A DNA stretch of 64,000 nucleotides from Fomes fomentarius (taxonomy: Eukaryota; Basidiomycota; Agaricomycetes; Polyporales; Polyporaceae): positions 2,108,001-2,172,000 of the forward strand of contig JABYQN010000004.1 in NCBI GenBank assembly GCA_022606135.1. Direction: 5' to 3'. The notes beneath the pieces are model-generated. The model saw only the letters and a program-made list of their open reading frames with translations, had not been told where the DNA came from and did not search any database. Below, in pieces: positions 1-10,705 of the stretch (its first letter is position 1; every line of letters starts with the position of its first letter). The position numbers and the translations under genes were made by a program.

Positions 1-171
1 TCCCTCGGTACATCTATGAGAGGACCGACCTTCAACGTCGCCAAACTCGTTCTTCAGTAGCACAACATTGTAGTCCTTCGGAAGACGAGGAAGCAAAGAG
101 AGGATGATGGAGGTTTTCCCTGCTCCGAGGAAACCGGTGAACACGGTTATAGGTATGTTATTCGTTAGCAT
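1..171 (-). CDS. CobW/COG0523-type GTPase, N-terminal exon (partial)
   Basis: This is the first exon of a minus-strand gene that runs off the left edge. Read from the ATG at 169-171 it begins MLTNNIPITVFTGFLGAGKT, the N-terminal GTPase fold of the CobW/COG0523 family with its Walker A loop (GxxGxGKT/S), followed by a KNEFGDVE segment typical of the family. Known members are metal-binding GTPases (ZNG1/CobW-like) that hand zinc or cobalt to client enzymes. The exon appears to end at position 30, after GAC GTT GAA G, with a GT donor at 29-28. The metal-binding CxCC motif and the C-terminal domain lie outside the window, so the subfamily cannot be fixed. Confidence 0.8.
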   Translation of the reverse strand, partial: MLTNNIPITVFTGFLGAGKTSIILSLLPRLPKDYNVVLLKNEFGDVEGRSSHRCTEG

Positions 172-517
172 CGACCGATTGTACAGCGATGAGAGCCGCC
201 CTGATGATGTTGGTTTGTAGGCTTACTGTGGCTAACTTGAAGATAAGTACCAGTTTAGCGACTTGTTGCGGCACCGAATCCTCAGCAAGCGCTCAAACAG
301 ACGCTGCTTTGTACAACGAGCTTGGTGAAACACCTACACCTAACCACTACTTGCGCATAACTTCGCGTTCTCTGTGAGTTATCAGGCGTAGTATGATCCA
401 AAAGAACCCCATGGCGTGAATGATGGCTACTGACTATGATACAGATATGCGTGCGGGGACGTGTAGGAGTACATTACTACAATGACTTATAGCATCACAG
501 CCAGAGCTAATGATAGC
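172..517. other. Intergenic, CobW GTPase to YJU2B 3' end
   Basis: Both neighbours are on the minus strand, so this stretch holds the CobW-gene promoter and the 3' UTR of the splicing-factor gene. I see no convincing exon, RNA gene or repeat in it. Confidence 0.5.
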
Positions 518-1767
518 TCAGATAGTCCGTTTGATTAACCCGCTTCGAATGGCTTTGGTATCTGGCGGCTTCAGACGACCCAAACCGCTTAGAGCTCCAT
601 TCCGCCGCGTGGTGTTCCCCAGAATCTTCGCGCGCAACGCGCTCACAGCGTCGCCACTACCACTACTGCTACCCGCAGCACTTCGACCTGACTGCGTGCT
701 GCGAGGTGGACCCTTTGACGACGTCGAGCGCGGTATGATGCCGACCTCTGCCACAAACTTCCGCCGCTTGACACTCTCGCGTTCCTCTAGGGCCTGCTTA
801 CCCCGCTCCCACTCCTCCTTGGCCTTCGCGCGAGTCTCGTCATTCTCCGCGGACAACGCGAGCACCTCGGGCAGACCATAAGCACTCTTGATGGCCTCGT
901 CAGCCTCTTCGAGCGCTTTATCTACCTTCTTCTGCTCGCGGAAGCGTTTGCGAACGCGAAGGGAGAGGGAGTAGGGGTCTGAACCGTAGTGGTCGGCAAG
1001 GTCCTGCAAGGCCTCTATTCGAGGGACCTGTACGTTGTTCATGTGATTCTGAGCATCGGTCGACTTCTCCAGGGCGGCCAGAGGATCTACGGGGCCTTGG
1101 TTCGGATCGGTCTCTATGGAAAGAGAGAATGAGTATGAAGGGTGCTGATGCGGCGGCGAAACGTACCGTGCACTGCGAAGCCGCCATTCTCTACAGGGTC
1201 CCACTCCTCGTCCTTCTGCCGTGCTCCGGATACCACGACATATCGTGTGTTCTGTCTTGCGGTTGGTCCCACGTACGCGGAACGCTAAGGCTGATGAGAC
1301 TTACCTTCGGATCCGTCTGTATCTCGAACCAACCGTCACACAAGTGGCATTTGCATCGGAACGAGTATATCGGTGTCGAGTGGTAGTTCCCAATCTTCTT
1401 CTTCTCCGCGTTGTACCGCACACCCATGCCGATGTGGTTGTTGCATGTTCCGCTTTACGCCATCTCAGCACAGTAGGGACAGGTTTGGACAAACAAACGT
1501 ACCACCAGATGTTGAACGGTAGCTCGAAACGCACAATGAGGATCCCTTGGTCTATCTTTCGTGCGCGGTCTCCGAGAGCATGCTTGCCTACACAAGGATG
1601 TTCAGGACAAGAAAGTGGCGGAAGAGGGCGGCATGCGTGCCTCTGTAAGCATTGAGACTGCTGTGCTTGTTTGGGTCATAGTCCGGAGGGTAGTATTTGT
1701 TGAAGCCTATGATACTACATGAGATATGGGAGTATGAGTAGCTCTCTGCTTTACACTGACCTTGCAT
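518..1767 (-). CDS. Pre-mRNA splicing factor, Yju2/Cwf16 family (CCDC130/YJU2B, Saf4-like)
   Basis: Spliceosome-associated Cwf16/Yju2 family protein. Exon 1 is only ATGCAAG (1761-1767); a 54-bp intron follows, then exon 2 begins FNKYYPPDYDPNKH. Further on are RARKIDQGILIVRFELPFN, then IWCGTCNNHIGMGVRYNAEK (rebuilt across an intron) and RCKCHLCDGWFEIQTDP. Together these give the two CxxC pairs of the family zinc site. The C-terminal part (DPLAALEKS, then charged RVRKRFREQKK helices) ends at 518. It matches the CCDC130/YJU2B branch (conserved ARKxxQGILIxRFExPxNIWC) better than canonical Yju2. One intron (1588-1640) seems to use a GC donor; see findings. It is transcribed divergently from RPS20. 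Confidence 0.9.
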
Positions 1768-2033
1768 AGCGAAGGAGTATCACGGTCGGCGGTGGTGTTG
1801 AGAAATGAGGTAATTGCCAGCTAAATCAGCACGTAAGGGGTTGTCTCGGATAATCCCACTCAGCCGGCAAATCCCGACACCTACATGACCCGGGCGCGAG
1901 AGCAAACCTTATTTTTCTGCACTATCAACAGAACTTGCCCTCAGGTATCCGCCCTCGCCACCTCGCTTTGCGCGCTCGAAACTGACCTCAACGGTACCCA
2001 TAGTCACCTTCTGACTCTCCCGCAAGAACAAGG
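1768..2033. promoter_or_regulatory. Divergent promoter, YJU2B / RPS20
   Basis: The 266 bp between two divergent start codons must hold both promoters. The RPS20-proximal half (about 1930-2030) is pyrimidine-rich on the + strand, as is common ahead of fungal ribosomal-protein genes. No clear TATA box is visible. Confidence 0.5.
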
Positions 2034-2585
2034 ATGAGTTACGTCGCTAAGGGTGAAAAGGAATACGACGCGACTGGTGCCCCCGTGCCCACCGCCAAGA
2101 TCCACAAAATCCGTATCACGCTCACGAGCAGCAATGTCAAGAACCTCGAGAAGTGTACGTCCTCCTATATTATGACTCAGGGTTATGAGCTACAGACTCA
2201 TCGGGACGCACAACTGCACAGTCTCGGCGGATTTGATCAACCGGGCAAAGGACAAGCAGCTCCGTGTCAAGGGTCCTGTCCGTCTGCCCACTAAGGTCCT
2301 CAAGGTCACCACTCGCAAGTCGGCAAGTATTCATTCTATGCGTCTCGTTTCTGTCAAGCTCAACTCAGTGTCGCCGTAGCCTTGCGGTGAGGGTTCGAAG
2401 ACCTGGGATCGTTACGAACTCAAGATTCACAAGCGTTTGATCGACCTCCACTCGTCCAGTGAGATCGTCAAGCAGATTGTATGTTTCCTGCGTCATCAGC
2501 TAATAAAACAATATTTGACATTGTTTTTCAGACCAGTATCAGCCTCGAGCCCGGTGTCGAGGTCGAGGTGACCATCTCTGCCTGA
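2034..2585 (+). CDS. RPS20: 40S ribosomal protein S20 (uS10)
   Basis: Small-subunit ribosomal protein uS10. The spliced protein reads [15 protein letters not shown]..., [99 protein letters not shown], stop. This is a full-length, near-invariant uS10 of about 120 residues. Four exons are inferred: 2034-2154, 2222-2322, 2380-2478 and 2532-2585. The second intron (2323-2379) must start with GCAAGT to keep the conserved TRKS-PCGEG junction in frame. The only nearby GT donor, 7 bp downstream, gives a stop within five codons. Confidence 0.96.
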
Positions 2586-4751
2586 GCCGTCCCTACACAA
2601 TCATGTATGCATTAGGCTGTATAACGATTTCATGCTGCATCGAACAAGTGTCCGATATGACATGTACAAGGTCGTTGTATGTGTCCGGTTTGAGTCCATG
2701 CCGAGAGGTTTCACCTGACACCAGCACCGTGATGGGCATGTTGGGTGCATTTGCTCGTCTTGTAAGCTTTGAAGCTTGCTCTTGCGAAATGTACAGGTTG
2801 GGAATGTTCGATGGCAACTTGGTGAGACAACTGGCTGCTGGCCTCTCACCCAAGTCGTCTTCCAAGGTTCGTCTGAGAGACAGTTCTGGGAGACACGTTC
2901 AAACGTTGACGCGATCTCTTCGGGTGCGTAGATCTCGACCGTTTCCAATGGTTAACTGGGAGGGATGATGCTGTCCAGGCCGGACTCCGGCACAAAATCC
3001 CCTACACATTTGCGTTCGGGCCTTTTCCAGCGTGCTGACATGCCCTGTGTGCACGCATCAACGAACACGCATCGGCGGACGCGGCCAGTCTTGGGGACGA
3101 TCCAGCGCGTTCCAGGAGTCGCCTTGGCCTCAATTTCATTGCACGGCGGCCCTGAATCCCCCATACCTCTCCTTCACCCCTCGACCCTGCGTGTGTGGAA
3201 AGCAGCGAGCATTCCGCGTCGAACGCTGCCCATTAGAAAGGGGGGGGATGTGCGCATCAGTGAGTGTCATTCGGTGAACAATCGACTTGCTCTCCCGGTT
3301 GAACCAAGGCTGGACGGCTCGCCGTCCTGAACACGGAAATCCTTGCAGGATGTACTTGACGTGTTGCTGATGGTCTCCACACCCTCACGCAGTGTTCGGG
3401 GGGTGGCATACTGAGATGTTGGTCCGTGTGTTCCGGCCACGTCGGATGCCATCTGGTATCTATCCATCGCTGCTCGACACGCTCAGCAACGCGGTAGTGT
3501 CAGGCTGGATTGATGACGTTGTCCCTACGTCAAGTAGCATGCACTTGGCCATATCATCCTGAATCGCGGGCAGGTCATGGGTATGAACTATACATAGATA
3601 GAGACAGAGGTGTCGGATTCGTTTCTCTCTCTGGCAGAAGTGGTCCAACACACATATTCGGACGATATATAATGAATGACGACGACATAAAGTTTGAACA
3701 TAAAGAACGAGAGTGACAGAATACAATGACACCCACTTCCTAGCGTAGGACTACTGAACAACATAGGGTTTCCCAGGACATAAACAGGATCTCTGTAGAC
3801 GTTATTACCCCTTGCATACTACACACTCTCTAAAGGCTCGGACGTTTGGCGCCCGATGACGTAGTTACTAAGGTAGGCCGAAGAGTGGTTTTCTGTACCA
3901 GTTTGTACCTCGTGAGGCATGACAATCGCTGAAGATGCTCCCCCATGCTGCCCGAGTCCTGTCTGCCACCAGTCGAGGCGACAGCGTGAAGTGACCTCGC
4001 ATACATTTTCGATTTTTTTGTGTGCAAAGTGTGCTTTGCAATTGGGCGCTCGCCCACGAAAAATGCAAACAGTTGTGATGGTCGTGGTCGGATTTACAGC
4101 GAGCGTATCACAGTATTGCATAAAAGAAACTCCAAGGTCCGCTTCTGGAACACCTTTGTTCTGGACAAATAGAGGAAGGTCAAGCATCTTCAGTGATCAC
4201 CCTTCCAAAGGCACTGCAGCACGACGGGTAATGGCAAAAGCTGCTCCCCGGAATATGTCCAGGATTGGCTCTCCTGTTGCGGAGATGTCCCCAAACTATT
4301 CTTCCAACAGATGGCACTTCAGGAGCCTGGAGTAGAGGTATCGATGCTCAGATGCAGAGAGGTTGATGTCAATGAAGGCCCGGCTAGCTGCTCTCGATTC
4401 CACACCTACAGGCTCTCCTGCAGACGGCGGTCACATAGTATTCAAGGACCATGATGCATTGACCTTGCCCATACAGCGCAGGCCCTATTCTTCTGTCTAC
4501 AGTAAACGTTTGTGTGGCCGACACACCAATCGATCATCGAGCTACTATAGACATGTCGAAACCACATATTGAAACACATAAGATAAACACATGCGCGAAG
4601 AACAAGAACAGATCACAGCATTGGGACGCGGCATATACTTCGGTATCACAAGAAGTAGCGAAAAAGCGGGATGCACCGAGGCATTTCGTTGGTTTCGTCT
4701 CGGCTAGGCACATCATTGTTCAATGTGTTCGAAGCTTCTCCTCGTCTCACA
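2586..4751. other. 2.2-kb gap between RPS20 and eIF4B 3' ends, possible gene relics
   Basis: No confident gene. On the minus strand, 2593-2948 holds two adjoining open segments with exon-like character: EIYAPEEIASTFERVSQNCL, a GTGAGA donor-like site, then LPSNIPNLYISQEQASK and NMPITVLVSGETSRHGL. They loosely recall leucine-rich tails of mushroom F-box proteins but lack an F-box. Minus-strand 3819-4187 is open for 122 codons without recognisable domains. The stretch looks like decayed coding DNA or long 3' UTRs. Confidence 0.3.
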
Positions 4752-6673
4752 TCATGCGGAGGACTCCAGTTCAACCTCATTGATTGTCTCCGCAACCTTC
4801 GAAACCTCATCGTCGCCCGTGCCGTCCTCGGGGACCTTCTTCCCCGCCGCGGCACTGGCGAAGCTGAAGGATGGTCGAACATTCGCAGGAGGCAGCTTGT
4901 GAAGCTCTTGCTGGGGAGTGGTAGGACTCTGGAGGTTGGAGGCAGGGGGAGTGACACGCTGTGAGCCTGTTCGGGAGGATGTGCGGGACATGGAGTTGTG
5001 CGCGACCTTCTCGCGCACTTCCTCCCGCTCCTTCTCAATCTTCTGCTGCGCCTCGGCTTCGCGCGCAGATACGTCCACAGGTCTATGCACATCCGAGGTT
5101 AACGCGCTTCCTGTGTTGTAGAACAGGATATGCTTACTTTGCGGCACCGAAGGGGTTTGATCTAGGGGCGGTCGCAGTTGGATTGGGAGAGGCGAGGGGG
5201 GAAGGCGCAGTGGAGTTTGATGAAGAGCGTGGTAGGAGCTCGAGCTTGCGACGGCCCATCTGCGGCGTTGGCGGCGTTGAGTTGTTGGCTTGACTCGCAG
5301 GTATCAGAGCTCAGCCTAATAAGACAACGCGATTGTAAACGTACGCGACGTGGAGTTGCGCGAGATTGTCCGCGATCCCCTCCAATCACTCTCTTCCGTC
5401 ACAGTTGGGGCTGCGCCAGGAGCGGGTTCCCGCCGGAGGCTACCAAAACGACTACCCGGCCGCTCGGTGGACTCAGAAGATGGACTGGGGCGGAGCTTGG
5501 CACCCCGCTTCCAGACATCTTCGGTGTCGGCTGGTCCAGGTGGAGGAAGCTCTCGTGACCTCGGAGGACCAGCTCGCCTATCCGATTCTTGAGAAAGTGT
5601 AGAGCTGGTGCGTGCCGGGGCTCGAGAAGAGCGCCAGTCCGATGCGGATTCGGAGACGGACGGAGGAGGGGGCTCACGAGCGGTACTGTCGTATCGCCGC
5701 CGAGGACCGTCGCGTGAATCGTCATGGTCCGGGAGAGGACCATCCCTCCGCCAATTTCCTGCGAATTTGGCGTCGTCATCAAACCCTCCTCCTCCGAAGC
5801 CAGATCGTTCCTTTTCTGTTTGACAGCATTTGAGTGGAACAAGTCGGAATATCGCAACGAAAGGAGACTTACGAGGCTCACGAGGCTCAGCAACGCTCAC
5901 TCTCACGGCGCGTCCAGCAAGGCTCTAATCCAACACCATAAATCCTCGTCCAGGAGAAACGCTGGTCCACCCACCGAATTGCTCTTCGCAAGTGCGTCCT
6001 TGAGGCCTTCAAGATCGTTGAACTCAACATAGCCGAAACCTTTCGGCTTGTCATCTCGATCTTTGATAATTTTGACAGACTTGGTCGTCTAGTGTGAACC
6101 AAGCGGATGTGATCTAGGAGGTGCGTTGAATATATGGAAAGAACATTCGTACCTGTCCTCCGAAGAAATCTTCAAGCTCGGCCTCCGTAATATCAAATGT
6201 AAGATTTCCGACGAAGGCCGTGAAAGGAGGCTCGGTGGGGAGCGGAAGATCCTCGCGCATAGGACCACGGTCGGCTTTGGAAGGGGGTAAGGTTTACAGG
6301 TGTGTGCATGGAAGCGATGAGTAACTTACAGCGCGAAGAGAGGAAGTCATCGCGACGCCGGTCGCCTCCCCTCGAACGATCATCGTCGGCCCTCCCGGAT
6401 GCTAGGAGCGATGTTAAGATCGTTACAGGGCACGCAGCATCTTATGAGGACTCACGGGCGGTTGGGAGGGAGTCCATTTCGTCCGCCCAAGAGCCCAGGG
6501 CTAGACATTGCGTGAAGTGAGCTGCAGAGCGAAGCGAAAGAAGGCACAGAACTCACCGCTATCACCCAAGAACTCGTTCAGCGACATCTTCGCCTTTTGG
6601 GCTTTCTTTGGCGCTGCAAAGTCGCAGCACATCAGCATGCGTCCTGGGCTCATCCCCAGAGGCACGTACGCAT
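4752..6673 (-). CDS. Translation initiation factor eIF4B homologue (RRM protein)
   Basis: RRM protein of the eIF4B family, which stimulates the eIF4A helicase in cap-dependent initiation. Inferred exon 1 is ATGC (6670-6673, donor GTACGT), a 56-bp intron follows, then PPKKAQKAKMSLNEFLGDS, LGSWADEMDSLPTAP and DDFLSSR. The RRM runs LPLPTEPPFTAFVGNLTFDI (RNP2) to DDKPKGFGYVEF (RNP1) and ends GRAVRVSVAEPREPR. The disordered tail carries family features such as FAGNWRRDGPLPD, ADTEDVWKRGAKL and EEVREKVAHNS, with ESSA then stop at 4752. At least six introns are needed. The gene is divergent from ARPC2. A separate open segment upstream (6781-6906) is discussed under findings. Confidence 0.88.
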
Positions 6674-6936
6674 TTTGGATGCTTGTCTGTTGAAAGTGCT
6701 GGGAAGATACGGAGGATAGAAATACGGCAGGCAAGAGCGACCTCTGGCGTAGTCAGACAGAGGAAATATTCCCAGATGCTCACATCGACCATGACAAGAT
6801 TACCCTTTTCTTCCCACGCCTTCAATGAAGTCACGGGATCCACGCTGCCCATGCTCAGTGCTGCCGGCACTTTAGCTTGAACTCGAGTCTTGGTATCAGA
6901 CGACATTCACGGCCACACCCCCGCCACCTGCACGCC
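6674..6936. promoter_or_regulatory. Divergent promoter, eIF4B / ARPC2, with an upstream minus-strand ORF
   Basis: 263 bp separate the two start codons. Within it, minus-strand 6781-6906 codes for MSSDTKTRVQAKVPAALS, a VDPVTSLKAWEEKG segment and NLVMVD before a GTGAGC donor-like site. This could be an upstream ORF, an alternative 5' exon of eIF4B, or a relic. Its VTSLKAWEEKGNLVMVDV pattern resembles the start of a rhodanese domain, but no continuation is visible. Confidence 0.4.
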
Positions 6937-8145
6937 ATGATTCTGCTCGAGGTGTGTGCGAACACGAGTCGAGTCTGAGCCATTTCAAACCTGTACTTTT
7001 AGCCCCATAACTACATCATCCAAACCACGCTCTCCGAGAAAGCCGTCAAGTATGCGCATCCCTTCTCATGCCCGCATCCATTCTAATCGCCAACGGTACC
7101 TGTCTAGGCCTTCGACGCTTGATGTCAAGTTTGTAGACTTTGATGGCGTCCGCTTCAGCTTGTCGACAATAGATCGCAAGACCGTCGTCCTCTTGTCCAT
7201 GCAGATCCGCTGCTGGGACGAGCTTGTACGATATGGCGTCCACGACATTCTGAAGCGCGAGTACGGTTCTTTAGTCAGGGCTCAGCCAGAGGACGACTAC
7301 AACGTCAGCTTGGAAATTGATCTTGAGCAGTTACCTCCAGAAGGCGGTAAGCATAACATCCATTCTCTGAAGGCACTCGGAGGAGCTACATCTATTCCAG
7401 AACAACGCGATACCTTCATCAAGTCCTTAGCGTTGTTGAAGCGCAATGCTCTCGCGGCACCATTTGAGCTCGGTTTCCAGGCGCAGAAGCAGCTGGAATC
7501 CTCAGGCAGCGGCCAGGGTGATCTCATGGCTCTCCACTATCGCGACGAGGAGGCCATCTACGTGCAAGCCTCCTCCGACCGTGTCACTGTCATCTTCTCC
7601 ACAACATTCCGAGAAGAGACCGATCGTGTATTTGGAAAGGTTTTCCTTCAGGTTCGTCCGCTATCTACGTCTCCGTCACTATACCCTCGCCTATGTCTCA
7701 TCGCGAACATGATATCACAGGAGTTTGTGGATGCCCGGCGACTGCCCACGATCCAGAGCGCGCCACAAGTGCTCTATACTACCCGCGTCCCTCCGCTCGA
7801 AATCAAACATCTCCCGGGACTCATCGACTCAGAGGACGTCGGCTACGTGACTTTCGTCTTGTTCCCCCGTCACTTCGCCAACGCCGTCGTCGCGAACTCG
7901 ACGATCACACACATCCAGCTCTTCCGTGATTACCTCCACTACCACATCAAATGCTCAAAGGCTTACATGCACTCGCGCATGCGGCACCGCGTGAGCGAGT
8001 TCCAAAAGGTGCTGAACCGCGCGAAGACCGAGCAGGCTGTGGTCGATCGGAAGACTGCGTCGTGAGTCTTTCTTGGCCTTCACTGCAGAAATGAACTGTA
8101 TACTGATGGGATTGTTCCGCTAGGGGACGATCGATGATCCGGTGA
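6937..8145 (+). CDS. Arp2/3 complex 34-kDa subunit (ARPC2)
   Basis: Structural subunit of the Arp2/3 actin-nucleating complex. The start is the ATG at 6937 (MILLE, the invariant family N-terminus), a five-codon exon ending at a GTGTGT donor. Later exons give HNYIIQTTLSEKAVK, TLDVKFVDFDGVRFSLS, NVSLEIDLEQLPPEG, FIKSLALLKRNALAAPFE, LHYRDEEAIYVQASSDRVTV, FGKVFLQ, EFVDARRLPTIQSAPQVLY, GYVTFVLFPRH, HIQLFRDYLHYHIKCSKAY and MRHRVSEFQKVLNRAK. The last codons need one more splice (GTGAGT donor in the TCG codon near 8063, acceptor CTAG at 8121-8124), giving KTASGRSMIR and a stop at 8143; this restores the basic tail of the family. Confidence 0.95.
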
Positions 8146-8859
8146 TGATAGACTACGGACAGTTGAACGAAGACCTGTATGTATTACAATGGAATTGGAA
8201 GTTTCGATGACCTTGCAGCGAGTGTGTTTTGTAGACTGTCAGTGGTACAGTACGTGAGTGCAAATGGTCGGCTGGAATCATGGCACACGGATGGACTGGG
8301 GAAGGAACACGGAAGACCATGAAATATGCCATATTTTTGCAGGGAATGCATGTACCGTATGCACTACGATGGATACACAGTGACAGTAATGTAGGGACGA
8401 TGGATGGGGGGGATGCGGGTAATAAGGTTAAGGTCGAATCTGGGCAAAGTATGCACACGAAAGGACCACGATTATGTGACACTATTCACAGGTGGAATGG
8501 TGCTGGGACTCTACTGCTACACATATGCGATAGTAATAAGATGGGGACTGAGAGTGAGTGTGGACAGTGTAATGGACGCGACCTGGCTCCATCCAAGGGA
8601 GAGAGAAAGAGAAGAGGGACGAGGTAATGTGATAGAGACAGGTAGCCGATGTAAATGTATGTGAAGCGGGAGCGCTGCACCCGCATGAGAATGGTGTTGG
8701 ATAGAGACTGGCAGGGAACTTTAATACGGATACGAGAGCGGTCGACGACGTATGCTACCAGAAAGCGAGACGAGACGAGAGGCAAAGAGAGAGGATGGAA
8801 CGGGGGGGGCAGGACAAATAGTTGTTATTCCAATAATTACGAGGCTGCTTATAACAGCC
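8146..8859. other. Convergent 3' region, ARPC2 / homeodomain gene
   Basis: 714 bp between two converging genes, presumably 3' UTRs. It contains purine-rich tracts (for example 8598-8622, GA-rich) but no believable exon, RNA gene or repeat. Confidence 0.5.
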
Positions 8860-10705
8860 TCAGTGCCCGGTATTCTCGTACGTGTACGAGTGCACGGGTC
8901 CGGGAAGCCCGGTAGGGTACTGGTAGTACGGGTCGTGGTGACGCTCCTCTGTAGGAGCGTTCTGGGGTGCATACCCAGGTCCACCGGCATTGGTGACCAT
9001 GCCCCCAGAAGGACCTCCCCACGGGCCATTGGTGGGATGGGACGGCGAGACATCGAAGTACGCCGGAGTCGACACCGCAGAGTTCGGGGGCTCGCTGGCA
9101 CAATCGTAGGGGGACTCCGGGCGAGCCATCGGGTACTCGTAGACGCGCGGGAGATTCGGCATCGGAAGGGGCAGCTGCGTGAGCTGGTCTGGGGTGCCGG
9201 TCGCGCTCTGCCGCATGTATTGGCGCGGGTCTGAGCCGTCGAGGAAGAAGGCGGTGGGGGACATGGGGTTGGATCCTGAACCCTCGCTCGGAGCATATGG
9301 CGAGTTGGGCGTCGAAGTGCTCGAGAGGGGGGAGTGGAAGAGGGGGACACTCGCTTGCCGGGATCGCAGACGCTCCAGAGAGGGGTGGTGCAGCATCCGA
9401 AGACTACTGAGGGAGCTAGGCCGTCTCAAGACGAGAGTAGAGCCGTGGATCTGCTCGACTGGAGAGTGCAGAGACCGCGTGTACACCTCTGGAGAAGATC
9501 CCGCGTCTGACACCGACGGCGTTGGCGTGTACAACGATATTTCGTTGGACATACCAGACGGCGTGATGCTGTTGACGAGAGAGGAGAGTTGGTACGCTGG
9601 TCCGAGGAGATAGTGCCGAAGCTGCGTCGTCCCTTGCATGCCTTCGGTCCAATCTCCGCACACCTGCCAGAACCGGGGAGAGTCCTCACCCAGGGTTGGA
9701 TCAATGTAGCTCTCCATGTAGAATGTCGGGGGACGTTCCAGTACGAAAGTGGCAGAGCCAACACCAGGCGACACATTGGCGAAGCGGGCCTCGAGAATGT
9801 GCTCGTAGAGGATTTCCATCTTGAAGCTGCGACCTCCGGAACGGATGAACCAAGTCAGGCAACGCTTCCCCTCGCAAACGTACGCAATAAGGTCGTGCTG
9901 TGGGGACGCCATACGCCGCCAGGATCCGATGGTCAGGTCCGTGCAGGGGAAGACGGTGACCTCTGCAAGGCATTGCGAGTGTGAATGAGCAGGGACATAG
10001 AAATCGTGGGACTGTGCTGCGTACCTTCGTCTTCATGGATGAGAGCTTGGATATCCGCATCGAAGCCACTCGCAAGCTCTGGCGGGCTCTCGGGCGGAGG
10101 CTCAAGTTTGTCGACGGTACGGGACTTGAGCTTGAGCTGCAACTTGGCCTTTGCCCGTCTTCGTGTGCGCGCCTATGAGCCAGGCGGGAGAGATGGTGAC
10201 AAGAAGAGTACATACCTATTCTGGAACCAGATCTGCGTCTGTCTCTCATCCATGCCCAGCTCCTGAGCTATCTCCCTCCGCCTCGCAGACGTCGGGCTGT
10301 TGTCTGTCGCGAAGTACTGTTCCAGCTTGGCCAGCTGCTCAGGGTTGACGCGCGACCGCTTCCGCCTCTGCTTCACAGCGACAGCACCGCCAACATTCAA
10401 AGAGGAGCAGGAGATGGCCCGACGGATGATGGGGTTTTCCGCCTTGTCAGGGATTGTGGCGGAGTTGGGTGCGATGTCTGACTCGGTGGGGGAGAGCGCA
10501 GTGGAGGGGGACGAGGCGGCTGACTCTAGGGTCTCTTGAGCTGGTCCAGCTGGAGCTAGGGACAAAGGGGGGAGGTCGCGAACCGACAACGGCGCGGGTG
10601 CCGCTGTCCGACTACCCGTCTCATTCTTCGCGTCATTCGCTATGAGCGAGACGTATGAGTATAGAGTCGGCAAGGAGAGGCGAAGTGGTGGGACATACGT
10701 TGCAT
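8860..10705 (-). CDS. Homeodomain transcription factor
   Basis: Nuclear DNA-binding regulator. Inferred exon 1 is ATGCAAC (10699-10705, donor GTATGT), giving MQPNDAKNETG. A Ser/Thr/Pro-rich stretch leads into the homeodomain: KQRRKRSRVNPEQLAKLEQY, REIAQELGMDERQTQIWFQN, and after an intron inside the recognition helix RRAKAKLQLK. After a linker (VDKLEPPPESPPEL) comes a fungal-type C-terminal domain with LTIGSWRRM, DLIAYVCEGKRCLTWFIRSG, FKMEILYEHILEARF, FYMESYIDPTLGED and FWQVCGDWTEGMQGT. A Pro/Ser-rich tail ends at 8860. The single WFQNRRAK helix is typical rather than mating-type HD2 (WFxNxR). It may belong with the developmental Hom regulators of mushrooms; I cannot assign the orthologue. 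Confidence 0.9.

Noticed and set aside
6781..6906. Segment as the true N-terminus of eIF4B
   Set aside because: Joining it in frame needs a weak GTAATC donor. The ATGC micro-exon with a GTACGT donor and a 56-bp intron gives a better splice and the expected short basic N-terminus.
8280..8785. Overlapping ORFs of about 100 codons on both strands between ARPC2 and the homeodomain gene
   Set aside because: They have purine-rich or simple composition, no shared motifs and no splice logic; most likely 3' UTR.
8860..10705. Homeodomain gene as part of a mating-type A locus
   Set aside because: There is only one homeodomain gene, its recognition helix is the typical WFQNRR, and no second divergent HD gene or mitochondrial intermediate peptidase gene is nearby.
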